Assembly (NCBI GenBank): GCA_964251675.1
Contig: CAXUKS010000001.1
Location: 186,001-250,000 of the forward strand
DNA from: JANXMY01 sp964251675
Lineage (GTDB): Bacteria > Armatimonadota > Armatimonadia > Armatimonadales > Capsulimonadaceae
Length of the DNA stretch: 64,000 nucleotides
Reading direction: 5' to 3'
The notes beneath the pieces are model-generated. The model was not told the origin of the DNA and did not search any database. It saw nothing but the letters and a program-made list of their open reading frames with translations. Below are positions 1-8,157 of this stretch, piece by piece. How positions within the stretch are numbered: position 1 is the first letter of the stretch; each line of letters begins with the position of its first letter. The translations under genes and the position numbers were made by a program.

Positions 1-210
1 GAGAGTGTCGAGGCTCTCAGCTTCGGGCGCGGCGGAGGCGGCCCGGTTTTCCTGCTGAATCTGCAGGTAGACTTCTTTGCGATGCACGGAAACGTCGCGG
101 GGTGCATTGACGCCGAGACGCACCTGATCGCCACGGACTTCCACCACGGTGATTTCAATATCGTCACCAATTTTGATGCTCTGGTTTAATCGTCGAGTTA
201 AAACTAACAT
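1..210 (-). CDS. csrA: Carbon storage regulator CsrA (3' end outside window)
   Basis: CsrA is a small dimeric RNA-binding protein that blocks translation of target mRNAs by binding GGA motifs. The 70 codons visible begin MLVLTRRLNQSIKIGDDIEI and continue through the family core (VRLGVNAPRDVSVHRKEVYLQI), followed by an Ala/Glu-rich tail that runs off the window. The start is set by a strong GGGAGGG ribosome binding site six to eight bases upstream. It lies 128 bases downstream of fliW at the end of the flagellar operon. FliW is known in other bacteria to bind and inhibit CsrA, so the pair probably controls flagellin translation. It also has its own promoter-like sequence. Confidence 0.95.
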   Translation of the reverse strand, partial: MLVLTRRLNQSIKIGDDIEITVVEVRGDQVRLGVNAPRDVSVHRKEVYLQIQQENRAASAAPEAESLDTL

Positions 211-266
211 TTGGCCCTCCCTGGCACGGCGCTGGGGATTTGGGAAAGCGCGTGCAAGATGCGTTT

Positions 267-296
267 ATTTTACGCCCCTTTCATTCCCAAAGTCAA
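267..296 (-). promoter_or_regulatory. Predicted sigma70-type promoter of csrA
   Basis: On the minus strand TTGACT (291-296) and TAAAAT (267-272) are separated by 18 bases. Transcription would start near 260 and leave about a 50-base leader before csrA. The surrounding 128-base fliW-csrA gap is AT-rich compared with its neighbours and contains no gene. Confidence 0.6.
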
Positions 297-338
297 GCCT
301 TTTTAACCCTAGTTGTATTTGAAATTACTTTTTATGTT

Positions 339-788
339 TTATTCGGCGGGCAAAAGCCGGTGGCGCAGGCCATATTGGTCAGTATTGAGCACAATCTGTT
401 TGCCGAGCCGGGCACGGGTGTTGACCACGACTGGGGCCATCAAATTGGCCGTAATACCCTGCGGCTCGCCCGGCGGAACGGTCAGCAGCGTATACAGCCG
501 GGGCCGGGCGTTTGGCTCGCTCAGCCCCAGCTCGTCCATCTCGCCGCGAGGCACACGCGGGGCATAGTCCGGGAACGATTGGTGCGGCTCCATCGCCAGG
601 AAGGCCAGCGCCCCGTCTTCCAGCGATTGCAGCCAGACAAACGGACTGCCTTTTGCGCCGTCCGCCGTGTGATGCGGAACCAGCGTGAACTGACGCAGAT
701 GCTCAAAGCCGGGCATCCCCTCCGGGAAGGTCAGGGTCTTGCGCTCCTCCACGTCGAGGTCGCCGAAACGGGTTGTGGTAATAGTCAT
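339..788 (-). CDS. fliW: Flagellar assembly factor FliW
   Basis: This is a 149-residue FliW. FliW binds flagellin or, when flagellin has been exported, binds CsrA and relieves its translational repression. The sequence shows the family pattern: a FGDLDV start region, FPEGMPGFEHLRQFTLV, a central LQSLEDGALAFLAMEP segment and a C-terminal NLMAPVVVNTRARLGKQIVL block. Length is normal for the family. It lies directly downstream of flgL and upstream of csrA, which is the usual regulatory arrangement. Confidence 0.95.
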   Translation of the reverse strand: MTITTTRFGDLDVEERKTLTFPEGMPGFEHLRQFTLVPHHTADGAKGSPFVWLQSLEDGALAFLAMEPHQSFPDYAPRVPRGEMDELGLSEPNARPRLYTLLTVPPGEPQGITANLMAPVVVNTRARLGKQIVLNTDQYGLRHRLLPAE

Positions 789-811
789 AAAGACAAATGC
801 TCCGAAAAACT

Positions 812-1678
812 TTAATGCAGAAAGTCGGCCAAACTGTACTGGAACGCTTTGGCGGTTGTAGACAGCGACGCCTGGTAAACATTGGTCGCGCTTTGAAGCT
901 GGACATACGCCGTTGCCAGGTCAACATCCTCTATTCCCGAAATGGTGTTGCCGTAATCACCCTCCGCTCGCTTCAGCCGGGACTGAACCCCGCTGACCTC
1001 ATTGAGCTTTGCCCCCACGCCAGACCGCTGGGCGCTGATGTTAGAAATGCCTGCGTCCAGTTTGACAATATCTGCCGAAATCGCGGCGGCATCTCCGGCC
1101 GCCAGATCGGTCTTGAGTGATTTGAGCGCATCGAAGGCCGGGCCGAATGCTGCGGACCCCGATGAGTTCAGCGTAATTTGGTAGCTCGGTCCGAGCGTGG
1201 CCGTGACGGCCCCGGTGTTCCCGGAATAGTTCTGCGAAGCATCAAACGGCGGCGTTTTTGTGGCCGTGCCGCCAAACAGATATTTGCCGTGAATATCACT
1301 GTTCGCCACCTGCGTCAGCTGCTGCACCACGCCGTCCACCTGGCTGCCAAGCGCAGCGTAGTCATCGGGCGTCAGCTGCGAATTTGCTCCCTGCAGAGCG
1401 GCCTGACGGGCCGAGCGCAGCAGGTCCGAGGCGCTGCTGAGGGCGCTGTCGCTGGCGGACAGAAACGCAGTGGCCTGAGTCACATCGCGCTGATACTGTT
1501 TGTTGTCGTCAAGCGCCGCCCGAACAACCAGCGAGTGCGAGGCTCCGGCGGCATCGTCGGAGAATTGTGTCAGCGTTTTGCCGGTAGAGATTTGTCCCTG
1601 CACCGTGTTCAGCGCATCCAGACTGTTTGCGATGTTGTTTTGCAGGCCGCCGTAGCGCAGGCTCTCTGTAATACGCAT
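812..1678 (-). CDS. flgL: Flagellar hook-associated protein 3 (FlgL)
   Basis: FlgL is the second hook-filament junction protein and has a flagellin-like fold. The 288 residues start MRITESLRYGGLQNNIANSL and continue with the helical segment around residues 20-50 (QGQISTGKTLTQFSDDAAGA) typical of the N-terminal flagellin-type coil. The C-terminal helix (NVYQASLSTTAKAFQYSLADFL) packs against it. The central domain is short and Ser/Ala/Gly-rich. It follows flgK with a 44-base gap made almost entirely of a tandem repeat. Confidence 0.93.
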   Translation of the reverse strand: MRITESLRYGGLQNNIANSLDALNTVQGQISTGKTLTQFSDDAAGASHSLVVRAALDDNKQYQRDVTQATAFLSASDSALSSASDLLRSARQAALQGANSQLTPDDYAALGSQVDGVVQQLTQVANSDIHGKYLFGGTATKTPPFDASQNYSGNTGAVTATLGPSYQITLNSSGSAAFGPAFDALKSLKTDLAAGDAAAISADIVKLDAGISNISAQRSGVGAKLNEVSGVQSRLKRAEGDYGNTISGIEDVDLATAYVQLQSATNVYQASLSTTAKAFQYSLADFLH

Positions 1679-1690
1679 TGTTCCCTACTT

Positions 1691-1729
1691 TCTCAGTTAT
1701 CTATCTCAGTTATCTATCTCAGTTATCTA
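1691..1729. repeat. Three perfect tandem copies of a 13-bp unit
   Basis: The unit TCTCAGTTATCTA (plus strand) is present three times without mismatch at 1691-1703, 1704-1716 and 1717-1729. The last codon and the TAA stop of flgK lie inside the third unit. On the coding strand the repeats supply stop codons in several frames just upstream of flgL. Confidence 0.95.
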
Positions 1730-3126
1730 CCGGAGAATAAATTGTTGATCAGCGTTCCGATCATGTCGTCCATCGTCTGCACCACGCGGGCCGAGGCTTG
1801 ATAGGCCCGCTGATACTTCAGCATATTGACCATTTCGTCGTCGGTAGAGACGCCGGTGACGGAGCTGCGCTGCTGGGTCAGCTGCGTCAGCACCGCCCCG
1901 GAGCTGGCAGAGGCGGCTTTCGCGCTGGCCGCCCGGCCCCCGGTGTCGGTGACAAGCTGCTGGTAAAAGCCCTGAATGCTGCTGTTATACAGCGGGTCAC
2001 CGGGCGTGCTATTGGTCTGGCTTTTCAGGTTTGCCAGCAAAACGGCGTTGGACGCATCGCTTTGAGGCGGCACGGCGGACGCGGGCGGCACGGGCAGGGC
2101 CGCCGCCGCGAGATGCTCCGGGTGCGCTTCCAGATCAGGATTGACGGTCAGCGTTGCGGCTTCTTTGCCCGGCGTCACAGTGAAAAAGTCTTCCCCGGTG
2201 GTGCCGTCGAGGCCCGCCCCGGCGCGGTGAACGGCGTTGACCTGCGCGGCCACTGATCCGGCCAGCGTGTTCAGGCTGCTCTGCACGGCGCTTACCCGGC
2301 TCTGGCTGTCTACCAGCCCCGCCAGTTCTCCCTGCTTCAAGTCACCTTTTGCGGTGAGGCTGGTGAGCGTGACGGCGTAGGCATCCGTCCCCACCACGAG
2401 TCCCTGAGTGCCTATCGAAACGTTGACCGTGCCGTCGGCATTGTTCTGGGTGGTGATGTTTGCCAGGCCGGACAATTTATCCAGCAGCAAATCGCGCTGG
2501 TCGAGGACGCCGCTGACCGGGTTTCCCGCCGCCACTTCCTGCTTGATCGTGATGTTCAGCGCAGCAATCTGCGCGGCGCTGTCGTTCAGGGTTTTGATAT
2601 CCAAATCTACGTTCTGGCTCAGGGTGCTGCCGAGCGACGTCAGCCGGGACTGTACGCCCTGAAAGATGCGGCCCAGCGCGGCCCCCTTCTGGATGGTCGT
2701 GGCCCGCGAGCCGATGTCTTCGGCGTTGTTGGCGAGGTCATGAAAGCCGTTAAAGAAAGCACTGAGGGCGGAGTTCAGCCCAGTGGTGCCCGGCTCGCCG
2801 AAGGCGCTGCTGATTTGGTTGAGCGTGTCGGTCAGCCCGGTCTGATAGCTGTGAGTAGCCGACGCATCCCGCACCTGCGTGTCCAGAAACTGGTCGTTGG
2901 CTCGCACAATACGGCTGATGGCGACGCCGGACCCCAGGGCCTGTCCGGGCAGCGGGCTCTCATGGCCCGCCCCGCCAATCAAATCGGTAGCCACCTGATT
3001 GACCGACTGCACCGAATAACCGGGCGTTCCGGCATTAGCGATGTTGTGCCCCGTCACATCCTGTCCGACCTGCGCGGCGGCGAGGCCGCTGCGCCCGATT
3101 TCTATTCCAAAAAATGTTCCTGGCAT
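1723..3126 (-). CDS. flgK: Flagellar hook-associated protein 1 (FlgK)
   Basis: FlgK forms the first hook-filament junction zone. The 467-residue protein carries the N-terminal rod/hook-type motif around residues 25-42 (TGHNIANAGTPGYSVQSV). At the C-terminus is the conserved region DEMVNMLKYQRAYQASARVV, which forms the D0 coiled coil. The middle is a variable Ser/Thr/Ala-rich domain. The order flgN-like, flgK, flgL is the standard one. Confidence 0.95.
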   Translation of the reverse strand: MPGTFFGIEIGRSGLAAAQVGQDVTGHNIANAGTPGYSVQSVNQVATDLIGGAGHESPLPGQALGSGVAISRIVRANDQFLDTQVRDASATHSYQTGLTDTLNQISSAFGEPGTTGLNSALSAFFNGFHDLANNAEDIGSRATTIQKGAALGRIFQGVQSRLTSLGSTLSQNVDLDIKTLNDSAAQIAALNITIKQEVAAGNPVSGVLDQRDLLLDKLSGLANITTQNNADGTVNVSIGTQGLVVGTDAYAVTLTSLTAKGDLKQGELAGLVDSQSRVSAVQSSLNTLAGSVAAQVNAVHRAGAGLDGTTGEDFFTVTPGKEAATLTVNPDLEAHPEHLAAAALPVPPASAVPPQSDASNAVLLANLKSQTNSTPGDPLYNSSIQGFYQQLVTDTGGRAASAKAASASSGAVLTQLTQQRSSVTGVSTDDEMVNMLKYQRAYQASARVVQTMDDMIGTLINNLFSGR

Positions 3127-3144
3127 AACTCTTCCCTCCGTGTT

Positions 3145-3615
3145 TCAGGCGCGGCGGTCCATCAGCATTCGGCCTGCTGCGATACCCGCGCCGCCGTAAC
3201 CATCCCCGGCTGTGCGTCCCGCCTCCACAAAGAGGTCCAGCGAGAACGCAATATAATCCAGCTCATTTTGAATGAGCGAGCGGTTGCGGCGTGTGAGCAC
3301 CTGCACCTGATCCAGAATGTGCTTGAGGCCGTCTTCGAGGCCCTCCAGGCCGCGCAGGCTGCCTTCGGGGGCGATCTCTTTCAGGCCGGACAGCGTGATC
3401 GGCGAGCCGTCGTCGTCCACAAGAGCGGCGCGGCGGGCGGTGTCCTGCACTTCGAGTTTGGCGACCATCGCCGCGTGCTGCTCCTGCGTCTGCGCGAACA
3501 GGGCGCGGTTGCAGGTCAAAAGCGCCAGTTCCTGGGCTTCCAGCACTTTGCAGTGGCGCGTTTGCAAGGCGAGGTCGTCGCGCAGGATTTTGAGTATTCG
3601 TTTGGTATCGGGCAT
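3145..3615 (-). CDS. flgN: FlgN-like export chaperone
   Basis: This 156-residue, mostly helical, Gln/Glu/Leu-rich protein is unremarkable in sequence. Its position between the rod-binding protein gene and flgK, its size and its coiled-coil character (residues 1-60 and 95-130) fit FlgN, the type III export chaperone for FlgK and FlgL. The start MPDTKRILK was chosen because AGAAAGG lies just upstream and the preceding stop is 4 bases away. The longer frame would overlap flgJ. The call rests mainly on context, since FlgN families diverge strongly. Confidence 0.7.
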   Translation of the reverse strand: MPDTKRILKILRDDLALQTRHCKVLEAQELALLTCNRALFAQTQEQHAAMVAKLEVQDTARRAALVDDDGSPITLSGLKEIAPEGSLRGLEGLEDGLKHILDQVQVLTRRNRSLIQNELDYIAFSLDLFVEAGRTAGDGYGGAGIAAGRMLMDRRA

Positions 3616-3619
3616 ATTT

Positions 3620-3940
3620 TTAGCCTTTCTTGTCTGTTTTTGTGGCGGCGTCCGTGCCGAGGCCAGGGGCAAGCTGGTTGTACATCATCCGGGCCATGCC
3701 GAGGTCGCCCCGGCTTGCCATCTTTTCGGACAGTGTCTGGTCTATCATGTCCCGGAAAATCTGCTGCCCGTTGCTGCTGTCGCCCAGCAGCTTGTCATCG
3801 GGCACGGTTTTTCGCATTTCTTTCAGCAGCTCGTTCAGAAAGTAGCCTTCAAACTGCTGGGTGGCTTTTTGCAGGTCCAGATGCTTTTTGTCGATTGGCG
3901 GCGGCGCGGGCGTTTCTAAACGATTTAATGGGAAGATCAC
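3620..3940 (-). CDS. flgJ: Rod-binding protein, FlgJ N-terminal type
   Basis: The 106 residues contain the rod-binding domain of FlgJ (ATQQFEGYFLNELLKEMRKT, then MIDQTLSEKMASRGDLGMA). The C-terminal muramidase domain of enterobacterial FlgJ is absent, as in many phyla, so a separate peptidoglycan hydrolase must open the wall. The gene overlaps the end of flgI by four bases (ATGA), indicating translational coupling. Confidence 0.88.
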   Translation of the reverse strand: MIFPLNRLETPAPPPIDKKHLDLQKATQQFEGYFLNELLKEMRKTVPDDKLLGDSSNGQQIFRDMIDQTLSEKMASRGDLGMARMMYNQLAPGLGTDAATKTDKKG

Positions 3941-5058
3941 TGTATTTCAATCTCCGCGTGCAGAGCGCCCGCCTCTTTCATGGCCTGCAGAATGGCGATC
4001 AAATCGCGGGGCGTCACGCCGAGGGCGTTCAGCGAGCGGACGACTTTGTCCAGCGATGCGCTGGCCGGGAGCGGGATCAATCTCATGTCGCCTTCCGTGG
4101 CCGTGATCACTTTGCGCGGGACTGTCACGGTGACGCCGCCCCGGCTCAGCGGCGCGGGCTGGGAAATCACCGGCGCATTGGCGATAGAGACAGTCAAATT
4201 GCCGTGGGCGACCGCGCAGGCGGTCACATCCACATTGCCGCCCATGACCACAGTTCCCGTGCGCTCATTGATGACGACTTTGGCAATCTGATCGGTTTCC
4301 ACCGGCACGCTTTCCAGCGCGGCAATCAGCGCGACCGGCTCCGTGCCGGGCGTGAAGGCGACGCGGATGGTCCCGGCGTCCTCGGCGGAGGCTCCGGTCG
4401 CGCCGGGCGGGCGGTGGGCATTGATGGCGTTGACCAGACGCGCCGCCGTGGTGAAGTCAGGCCGGTTCAGGGTCACTTCCAGAGCGCCGGAAGCGCGGCC
4501 AGAGAACGTCGTTGGCACGTCCTGCTCCACCAGCGCCCCGCCTGGGATGCGTCCGACGGTAACAAAGTTTTTGGTGACGCCGCCCCCCGCCCCGCCGCCT
4601 GCGAGGAAGCCGCCCACAGAGAGGGGTCCCTGGGCGACGGCATACACGCTATTATTGGCAGCCTGCAGCGGCGTCTGCAGCAGCGTTCCGCCCTGAAGCG
4701 AGGTGGCATCGCCGAGGCTGCTGACGGTGACATCAATCGCACTGCCGTTTTTGACAAACGGCGGCAGGGTAGCCGTGACCATGACGGCGGCGACGTTCTT
4801 CAATTTGAGCGCCCCCGGCGGCACGGTGACGCCGAACTTTTGCAGCATGGCGGCAACGGACTGCGGCGTAAACGCAGCCCCGGTCCCGTCCCCGGTCCCG
4901 TTCAGGCCGACAATCAGGCCATAGCCAACCAGTTGGTTGCCGCGCACGCCCTGCACGCTGGCAATGTCTTTGAGCCGTGCCTGTGCGCGTACTGTAGGCG
5001 CAAGGGCGCACAGGCCGCAGACGGCGAGAACTCCGAGGATCGCAGTTTTGTTAATCAT
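3937..5058 (-). CDS. flgI: Flagellar P-ring protein FlgI
   Basis: FlgI builds the periplasmic P-ring around the rod. The start MINKTAILGVLAVC gives a Sec signal peptide cut near VRAQA. The mature part shows the hallmark block RLKDIASVQGVRGNQLVGYG and LVGLNGTGDGT, with long similarity to the C-terminus (LNALGVTPRDLIAILQAMKEAGALHAEIEI). An in-frame extension of 17 residues upstream is unlikely because the signal peptide would become internal. With FlgH it implies an outer membrane. The length of 373 residues is normal. Confidence 0.95.
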   Translation of the reverse strand: MINKTAILGVLAVCGLCALAPTVRAQARLKDIASVQGVRGNQLVGYGLIVGLNGTGDGTGAAFTPQSVAAMLQKFGVTVPPGALKLKNVAAVMVTATLPPFVKNGSAIDVTVSSLGDATSLQGGTLLQTPLQAANNSVYAVAQGPLSVGGFLAGGGAGGGVTKNFVTVGRIPGGALVEQDVPTTFSGRASGALEVTLNRPDFTTAARLVNAINAHRPPGATGASAEDAGTIRVAFTPGTEPVALIAALESVPVETDQIAKVVINERTGTVVMGGNVDVTACAVAHGNLTVSIANAPVISQPAPLSRGGVTVTVPRKVITATEGDMRLIPLPASASLDKVVRSLNALGVTPRDLIAILQAMKEAGALHAEIEIQ

Positions 5059-5110
5059 ACTGGTATTTGTATCGGGCATCAGTGCGGGAAACTTTAGGGC
5101 GGGAAACATA

Positions 5111-5157
5111 AAGGGCGTTGGAGCGAGGGGTTTTAACCCCTCGTCTTAACGCCCTTC
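5111..5157. repeat. Nested palindrome between flgH and flgI
   Basis: The outer arms AAGGGCGTT (5111-5119) and AACGCCCTT (5149-5157) enclose an inner hairpin with arms CGAGGGGTT (5124-5132) and AACCCCTCG (5135-5143). No T-tract follows on either strand, so it is more likely an intergenic repeat or mRNA stability element than a terminator. A related GGGTTTTAACCC core occurs near 10410. Confidence 0.8.
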
Positions 5158-5180
5158 GTTTACTTGCTCCCCTGACGACT

Positions 5181-5801
5181 TTAGAACAGCACCCTGAAGA
5201 TGCGCGAGATGATGCCGTCGTGCTGCTTGTCGCCGACCGGGCCGCGCCCGCCGTATTTGATCTGGGCATCAGCCACGAGCGGCGAGAGGATGGTGTTGTT
5301 GGCGGCGATGTCCTGCGGGCGCACCACGCCGGTCAGCGTGATCTCCTGCGTTTCGGCGTTCATGCCGACTTTGCGATTGCCCTGCACTTCCAGATTGCCA
5401 TTCGGCAGCACTTTGGTGACAGTGACGCCGATAGACGCCGTCAGGGCATCCGTGCGGTTCGTGTTACCGCTGGCCGTGCTGTTGATGCCGCCGCCGACGC
5501 CGAAGGCTTTGATGTTAAAAAGCAGCGGCCCAAAGCCCGGCCCGTAGCTCAGGCTTTCGTTTTTGGAGGTCTTGGTCGCCGCCTGCGAATTGGCCGCGCC
5601 GGTTTCGTTGATAAGCACAGTCAGCGTGTCACCGACCTGCCGGGCCTTATTGTCTGAAAACAGCGAGCGGGCGGCAGAATTGTTCCGGTTGACATCGGTG
5701 GAGCTGCCCGGAAACAGCGAGTCGGCCTGCACGGAGGCAGCGAGGGCAGAAGCAATCGCCAGCAGGGCGAGCGCCTGCACAATGGATTTGCGGTGGGACA
5801 T
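5181..5801 (-). CDS. flgH: Flagellar L-ring protein FlgH, apparently not a lipoprotein
   Basis: FlgH forms the outer-membrane L-ring. The 206 residues contain the family signatures: SLFSDNKARQVGDTLTVLIN, then LPNGNLEVQGNRKVGMNAET and ITLTGVVRPQDIAANNTILS, ending HDGIISRIFRVLF. Enterobacterial FlgH is a lipoprotein. Here the N-terminus is a signal peptide ending ASVQADSLFPG and no Cys follows, so a lipobox is missing. Position between flgA and flgI is standard. Confidence 0.94.
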   Translation of the reverse strand: MSHRKSIVQALALLAIASALAASVQADSLFPGSSTDVNRNNSAARSLFSDNKARQVGDTLTVLINETGAANSQAATKTSKNESLSYGPGFGPLLFNIKAFGVGGGINSTASGNTNRTDALTASIGVTVTKVLPNGNLEVQGNRKVGMNAETQEITLTGVVRPQDIAANNTILSPLVADAQIKYGGRGPVGDKQHDGIISRIFRVLF

Positions 5802-5805
5802 GGGG

Positions 5806-6399
5806 TTAAAGCTCCATTTGAACGGTCTGCGCGTCCACGACGCGCACGGTCAGGTCGGTCATCACGCCGTCGCGGTGGACCCGGATCGTGTCCCCCACCC
5901 CGCCGTTGTCGCGGGCCACGCCGCCGGCGGTAATCGCCAGCGCCCCGTCCTGGATTTGGATGGTGACGGCATCGCCGCGATGAACCATGCTGACCGGAAT
6001 AAGAGGCACAGAGGGCCGGGCGGCTTCCATAGAGGGCGGCGCGACGGCGAGAGAAGCCGCAGAGACTGGGGCGGCTTCCGGCAGGCGGCCAGCCGTGCTG
6101 ACCTCCGACGCCGCCGCCCCTTCCAGCACGGCGGCGTGGTCCGGGTCGCACCCGGCCTGCCGCAGCTTCAGGCACAGATCGCCGCGTGTCAGCAGGCGCA
6201 CATCGCCGGGCAGGGGGGCGCGGGCGACCACCACCGCAGACAGACGGGCGCGGGCTGAGGCCCCACCGCCGGACAGGTCGGCGACGGACCCCAGGGTCAC
6301 AAAGCCGTCGGCGGTGGCCGTCACCGTGGCGGCGGGCCGCAGCGCGACATGAACCGGCGACGCGGAAAGCGCGGCCAGGAGCAGCAGGGCATGGATCAT
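5806..6399 (-). CDS. flgA: Flagellar basal body P-ring formation protein FlgA
   Basis: FlgA is the periplasmic chaperone for P-ring assembly. The 197 residues begin with a short signal peptide (MIHALLLLAALSASPVHVAL). The C-terminal SAF-like domain has the pattern LIPVSMVHRGDAVTIQIQDG, followed by GVARDNGGVGDTIRV and VVDAQTVQ. The middle part is Ala/Pro-rich and poorly conserved. It lies between flgG and flgH. Confidence 0.88.
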   Translation of the reverse strand: MIHALLLLAALSASPVHVALRPAATVTATADGFVTLGSVADLSGGGASARARLSAVVVARAPLPGDVRLLTRGDLCLKLRQAGCDPDHAAVLEGAAASEVSTAGRLPEAAPVSAASLAVAPPSMEAARPSVPLIPVSMVHRGDAVTIQIQDGALAITAGGVARDNGGVGDTIRVHRDGVMTDLTVRVVDAQTVQMEL

Positions 6400-6409
6400 G
6401 GCAAGTCCC

Positions 6410-7198
6410 CTAACGCTTCAGGCCGTTGGCCGTTTGCAGCATCTCATCGGAGGTCTGAATGGCTTTGGAGTTGACTTCATAGGCCCGCTGCGCGGTGATC
6501 ATGTTGACCATTTCCTGCACAATCTGGACATTGGACATCTCCAAGATGCCCTGCGACAGACTGCCAAAGCCTGCCTGGCCGGGCGTGCCGTCGGTGGGAG
6601 AGCCGGACGCGGCAGTTTCGCGGAAGTTGTTGCCGCCCAGATGCTCCAGCCCGGCGGGGTTGGAGAAGCGGGTCAGCGTCAGCTTGCCGATGCTTTCCGG
6701 AGTGTTGGAGCTGCCGCGTGTGATGCTGACCGTGCCGTCCTTGCCGACGCTGAAATCGGTGGCATCGGCAGGGATGGTGATTTCGGGCTGAATGGCGAAG
6801 CCGTCGGAGTTGACCAGCTTGCCCTGGACGTCGCGTTTGAACGCGCCGTCGCGGGTGTAGCCGCTGGAGCCGTCCGGCAGCAGGACTTTGTAGAAGCCTT
6901 CGCCTTCCACGGCCACATCGTACTTGTTGCCGGTGTTCTGGAAGGTCCCCTGCTCAAACATGGTCTGGGTGGCAGCGGCTTTGACGCCGAGGCCGACTTC
7001 GAGGCCGGTGGGCGAGGTCGCGCCCTGGGCCACGGTCGCGCCAGCGGGGCGCATTTCCTGGTACAGCAGGTCCTGGAAGTCCGCCCGGCTCTTTTTGAAG
7101 CCAGCGGTGTTGACATTGGCGAGGTTGTTGGCGATCACGTCCATGTTGAGCTGCTGGGCCATCATGCCGGTCGCCGAGGTGTACAGGGCACGCATCAT
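6410..7198 (-). CDS. flgG: Flagellar distal rod protein FlgG
   Basis: FlgG makes the distal rod. The 262 residues start MMRALYTSATGMMAQQLNMD, followed by the rod motif IANNLANVNTAGFKKSRADF, and end with MVNMITAQRAYEVNSKAIQT. Both are diagnostic for FlgG rather than FlgF or FlgE. GGAG lies 10 bases before this ATG, and a longer in-frame start would add 17 residues not seen in the family. Confidence 0.95.
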   Translation of the reverse strand: MMRALYTSATGMMAQQLNMDVIANNLANVNTAGFKKSRADFQDLLYQEMRPAGATVAQGATSPTGLEVGLGVKAAATQTMFEQGTFQNTGNKYDVAVEGEGFYKVLLPDGSSGYTRDGAFKRDVQGKLVNSDGFAIQPEITIPADATDFSVGKDGTVSITRGSSNTPESIGKLTLTRFSNPAGLEHLGGNNFRETAASGSPTDGTPGQAGFGSLSQGILEMSNVQIVQEMVNMITAQRAYEVNSKAIQTSDEMLQTANGLKR

Positions 7199-7298
7199 AG
7201 TGCGGGTTCTCCTTGGGGTCAAATCGGCTTCCGTCAGCAGCCCCCGCATAAGCGGGAACGAGTCAGACAGTCCAGCCGGGTCAGTGTGTTAAATAAAG

Positions 7299-8048
7299 CT
7301 ACAATTTGGCGACGTCGTTGACAGATTTGCCGGTCGCGTCGTCTTCGGCCTGCATCATTTTCTGGTTGGTCTCGTAGGCCCGCATGACCGAGATCATGGA
7401 AACCATTTCTTTGACGATGTTGACATTGGACTGCTCCAGGTAGCCCTGCCGCACCGAAGCGGTGGCCGAAGCGGGCCGGAGCGTGGCGACGGCAAACTGG
7501 TTGTCGCCGACTTTAACAGGCTTGTCGGCGGCGGACAATCCGGCGAGCCGCAGGCGGCCCACGCGCACGCCGTCCGCCAGGACTTCCCCGCTGGGATTGA
7601 TCACGATGTCTTTGGTCTTCGCGGGGATGGTCAGCGAACTGTTGGTGTCACTCAGAATCGGCAGGCTGCCGTTGGTGGTGACAACTCTGCCCTGGGCATC
7701 CAGCGTCAGCGAGCCGTCGCGGGTCAGCCGGGGGCCGCCCGGCGTCTGCACGACCAGCGCCGCATCGCCGGTCAGGGCAACGTCCAGGGCATTGCCGGAG
7801 CGCACCGCGCCGCCGTCGGCAAAGTTCGTGGTCGTGTCCCGCAGCCCCGCGCCGCTGCCAAGCTCGCCAATCACACTGCCGCCTTCCGGCGTCAGGCGGG
7901 AGGCGAGAGCTTCCTGGAACGATTCAAAGCGCGGGATGTCTTCTTTGTAGCCGGTCGTCCCGGCATTGGCGAGGTTCTGAGCGATTGTGTCCTGCGCGGC
8001 CTGGTTTGCCAGCATTCCGGCGGCGGCGGTATAAACTCCACGGGTCAT
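7299..8048 (-). CDS. flgF: Flagellar proximal rod protein FlgF
   Basis: This is a second rod protein of the FlgF/FlgG family, 249 residues long, beginning MTRGVYTAAAGMLANQAAQD with the motif IAQNLANAGTTGYKEDIPRF. The C-terminus reads NIVKEMVSMISVMRAYETNQ. GGAG sits eight bases before the chosen ATG. It is the first gene of the operon and is preceded by a sigma28-type -10 box. The gap to flgG (about 100 bases) holds only a small hairpin. Confidence 0.9.
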   Translation of the reverse strand: MTRGVYTAAAGMLANQAAQDTIAQNLANAGTTGYKEDIPRFESFQEALASRLTPEGGSVIGELGSGAGLRDTTTNFADGGAVRSGNALDVALTGDAALVVQTPGGPRLTRDGSLTLDAQGRVVTTNGSLPILSDTNSSLTIPAKTKDIVINPSGEVLADGVRVGRLRLAGLSAADKPVKVGDNQFAVATLRPASATASVRQGYLEQSNVNIVKEMVSMISVMRAYETNQKMMQAEDDATGKSVNDVAKL

Positions 8049-8095
8049 AAGGGGCAGCTCCAATGCGCGTCCGTGCAGATGGCGTCCTGCTCTTA

Positions 8096-8103
8096 TTATC
8101 GGC
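8096..8103 (-). promoter_or_regulatory. Sigma28-type -10 element upstream of flgF
   Basis: GCCGATAA, the exact -10 consensus of FliA/SigD-type promoters, lies 47 bases upstream of the flgF start codon on the coding strand. A matching TAAA-type -35 is not obvious at the expected spacing; the best candidate is a weak GAAGAAAC. The position at the head of the flagellar operon supports a functional role. Confidence 0.5.
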
Positions 8104-8157
8104 GGGAGTGTGTGGTTTCTTCAGGGGATAATTGCGGGTTTTTGGGGGACTTAGGAA

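Noticed and set aside
2740..5097. Long open frame on the plus strand across the flgK to flgI region
   Set aside because: It is antisense to flagellar genes with clear family motifs, and its translation is Arg/His/Gly-rich without recognisable motifs. High GC produces such shadow frames.
5111..5157. Terminator between flgH and flgI
   Set aside because: The hairpin lacks a T-tract on the coding strand, and the genes on either side belong to one flagellar operon.
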